Origin: Nepenthes gracilis
Taxonomy: Eukaryota > Streptophyta > Magnoliopsida > Caryophyllales > Nepenthaceae
Assembly (NCBI GenBank): GCA_033239525.1
Contig: BSYO01000003.1
Coordinates: 1,916,001-1,980,000, forward strand
DNA: 64,000 bases
Direction of reading: 5' to 3'
Part shown: positions 62,430 to 64,000 of the stretch, piece by piece
How the letters are laid out: each line of letters opens with the position of its first letter
Position numbering within the stretch: position 1 is the stretch's first letter
Position numbers and translations under genes: made by a program
Notes under the pieces: generated by a model
Told to the model about the DNA's origin: nothing
The model's database searches: none
What the model saw: only the letters and a program-made list of their open reading frames with translations

Positions 62430-63010
62430 AAGAGGTATATGTAACTTACTCCCCATTACATCATTCAATATTTAAATCAGTGATCTTTCTATTCGGATTG
62501 AAAAAATATTGGGGAAGTAAATACTAAAATTTAAAAAGAATATGCGTGAGTCTGGATATGGAAATAATACTCCTTTTTATGCATTTGAATGATTGATTGT
62601 TTTTATTCTCTCTTTTATGTTTGGAAGAAGACATATTTATGACTTGATATCTTATTCGACTAGCTAGAGTTTAAATTCTTTGCACGTGTTTAAAACCATT
62701 TCAGATTAATTACGAGAAAATGTTACTTTTAATGAGTAACTGTCATTTTAATTTAATCAGAAGGCTGTCTGACTAATAATGATAAGACTGTTTCAACAGT
62801 TTTTAGATCAAATCATTAACTAATTAATGATTATCCTTTGGTTTCTTTTTATTTTTAGGTAACTGATTGATCGAATTAAACTTTTCAGTTAATATCCCTA
62901 GGAATTACTGTCCGACAGATTAAATTTGGTTTCGTCACTTCTTCATCTGGGCCTTTGGGTTTTGGGCCTTAATCCATGCTTGTGTTGGGCTAATTGTGTT
63001 GTACCTATCA
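62430..63010 (-). repeat. Solo-LTR-like repeat, family B, copy 4
   Basis: Minus-oriented copy. Its reverse complement starts TGATAGGTACAACAC near 63,009. It carries the GTTACCTAAAA and CAGTCTTATCATTATTAGTC blocks shared with 20,891-21,560, then a TCATAAATATG box near 62,630, and a left part (62,430-62,560) that closely matches 20,240-20,370. No internal coding region adjoins it. Confidence 0.5.
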
Positions 63011-63071
63011 AATTGTTTAATTAGAATAAAGATATTATGGAGCTAGAAGGTTTTTTTTGGCCAAAACACTA

Positions 63072-63504
63072 ACGGTACGTTTGGTTGTTGGAATAGAATT
63101 AGGTGGGAATAGAATAGTTATTCCAGGGAATAGAAAAGGATGGGAATAGAGTTAGAATTGTTATTCTTATGTTTGGTTGTTGGAATGGAATAAGGTGGAA
63201 ATTAATATTCCATTATTTGGTTTGCAGAATAGTATGAGGAATAATGTGAGAATAGTAATAATAATAATAATAATAATAACAATAATAAACATAATAATAA
63301 TAAGTAATAATAATAATAATAATATCTTATAAATAATAATAATAATAAATATAATAATAATAATATGTAATAATAATACCTAATAATAATAATAATACAA
63401 AAATAATAATAATAATAATAATAATACAAAATAATAATAATAATAATAAAATAAAACAAAATAATAATAATAATACCTAATAAATAATAATAATAATAAT
63501 AAAT

Positions 63505-63535
<31 letters not shown>

Positions 63536-63906
63536 TGTAGTAATAATAATAATAATAATACCAAATAATAATATAAAATAATAATAATAATATAAAATAA
63601 TAATAATAACAATAATACCTAATAATAATAATAATATAATAATAATAAGTAATAATAATAATAATAATACCTAATAAATAATAATAGTAATAAATATAAT
63701 AATAACAATAATAATAATAATGTTTAATAATAATAATATGTAATAATAAATCATAATACATAATAATAATAATAATAATATAAAATAATAATAATAATAT
63801 CTAATAAATAATAATAATAATAATAACAACAACAATAATAATAATGTTTAATAATAATAAAATACAATAATAATAATAATACATAATAATAATAATAATA
63901 ATACAA

Positions 63907-63964
<58 letters not shown>

Positions 63965-64000
63965 CAATTCCTGGAATTCTTATTCCAGGAATTGCACCAT
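63072..64000. mobile_element. MITE-like element carrying a long TAA array, cut by window end
   Basis: The left part starts near CGGTACGTTTGGTTGTTGGA (63,073) and repeats GTTTGGTTGTTGGAAT 91 bases later (63,170). Both units continue with GGAATAGAAT/GGAATGGAAT words, a style common at the ends of plant MITEs. At the right, after the array, ATTCCTGGAATTC and ATTCCAGGAATTG appear, which pair with the ATTCCAGGGAATAG word at 63,120. The element probably continues past base 64,000, so its far inverted end is not visible. Confidence 0.45.
63251..63962. repeat. Imperfect TAA/ATA triplet microsatellite, about 710 bp
   Basis: An almost unbroken run of AAT-type triplets is interrupted by recurrent short words such as ACCTAATAAATAAT, ATATGTAAT and AATACAAAAT. 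The interruptions recur in similar order, suggesting growth by duplication of larger blocks as well as slippage. The most perfect stretch is 63,909-63,960. The minus frames of 136 and 94 codons here are low-complexity by-products. Confidence 0.9.

Noticed and set aside
63202..63761. Minus-strand frames of 136 and 94 codons made of Tyr, Ile and Leu
   Set aside because: They are translations of the triplet microsatellite and not genes.

Overview
This window looks like nuclear DNA from a eudicot plant. It is strongly AT-rich and low in genes, and it is crowded with decayed retroelements, MITE-like repeats and microsatellites. I can support only two protein-coding genes, both on the minus strand: an intronless 9-cis-epoxycarotenoid dioxygenase (NCED, 16,386-18,200, 604 codons), and a five-exon calcyclin-binding-protein/SIP gene (CACYBP-like, 49,686-59,015, 216 codons after splicing). 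The species cannot be fixed from the sequence.

Layout. 1-6.5 kb: no recognised gene; a GC-rich element with short inverted ends lies at 2.28-2.70 kb. 6.5-7.06 kb: a solo-LTR-like copy of 'family B'. 7.69-13.28 kb: a decayed minus-strand Ty1/copia element ('family A') with two LTR-like ends, a degenerate primer-binding site, gag and protease remnants, and no recognisable reverse transcriptase. 16.39-18.20 kb: NCED, with its leader and promoter to the right. 20.2-21.6 kb: two family B copies head to head. 21.68-21.86 kb: a GC-rich island with a perfect G-box. 22.5-34.0 kb: a second Ty1/copia element that was partly duplicated in tandem. Unit 1 (24.26-29.73 kb) later received a 1.2-kb non-LTR-type insertion with a 14-bp target duplication, and unit 2 (29.73-34.02 kb) received a tiny poly(A)-tail-like insertion. 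37.2-38.2 kb: a diverged direct duplication. 38.44-39.95 kb: the 5' part of a plus-strand family A element (LTR, primer-binding site, gag). 39.96-42.40 kb: another tandem duplication, with a GC-rich insert in only one copy. 45.68-45.81 kb: a compact foldback element with a 5-bp target duplication. 49.7-59.0 kb: the CACYBP-like gene, whose 8.2-kb first intron holds an antisense L1-type LINE remnant. 60.8-61.4 kb: a GC-richer island. 62.4-63.0 kb: a family B copy. 63.07 kb to the window end: a MITE-like element swollen by a long imperfect TAA/ATT-type triplet array.

The two genes are not known to work together. NCED makes xanthoxin, the committed precursor of abscisic acid, in plastids. The CacyBP/SIP protein is a CS/SGS-domain adaptor of the cytosol and nucleus linked to ubiquitin ligases. 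The most informative signal in the window is the layered history of duplication and insertion, where duplicated units act as each other's empty-site controls. I saw no CRISPR array, tRNA, rRNA or bacterial-type operon, and no convincing new multi-gene system.
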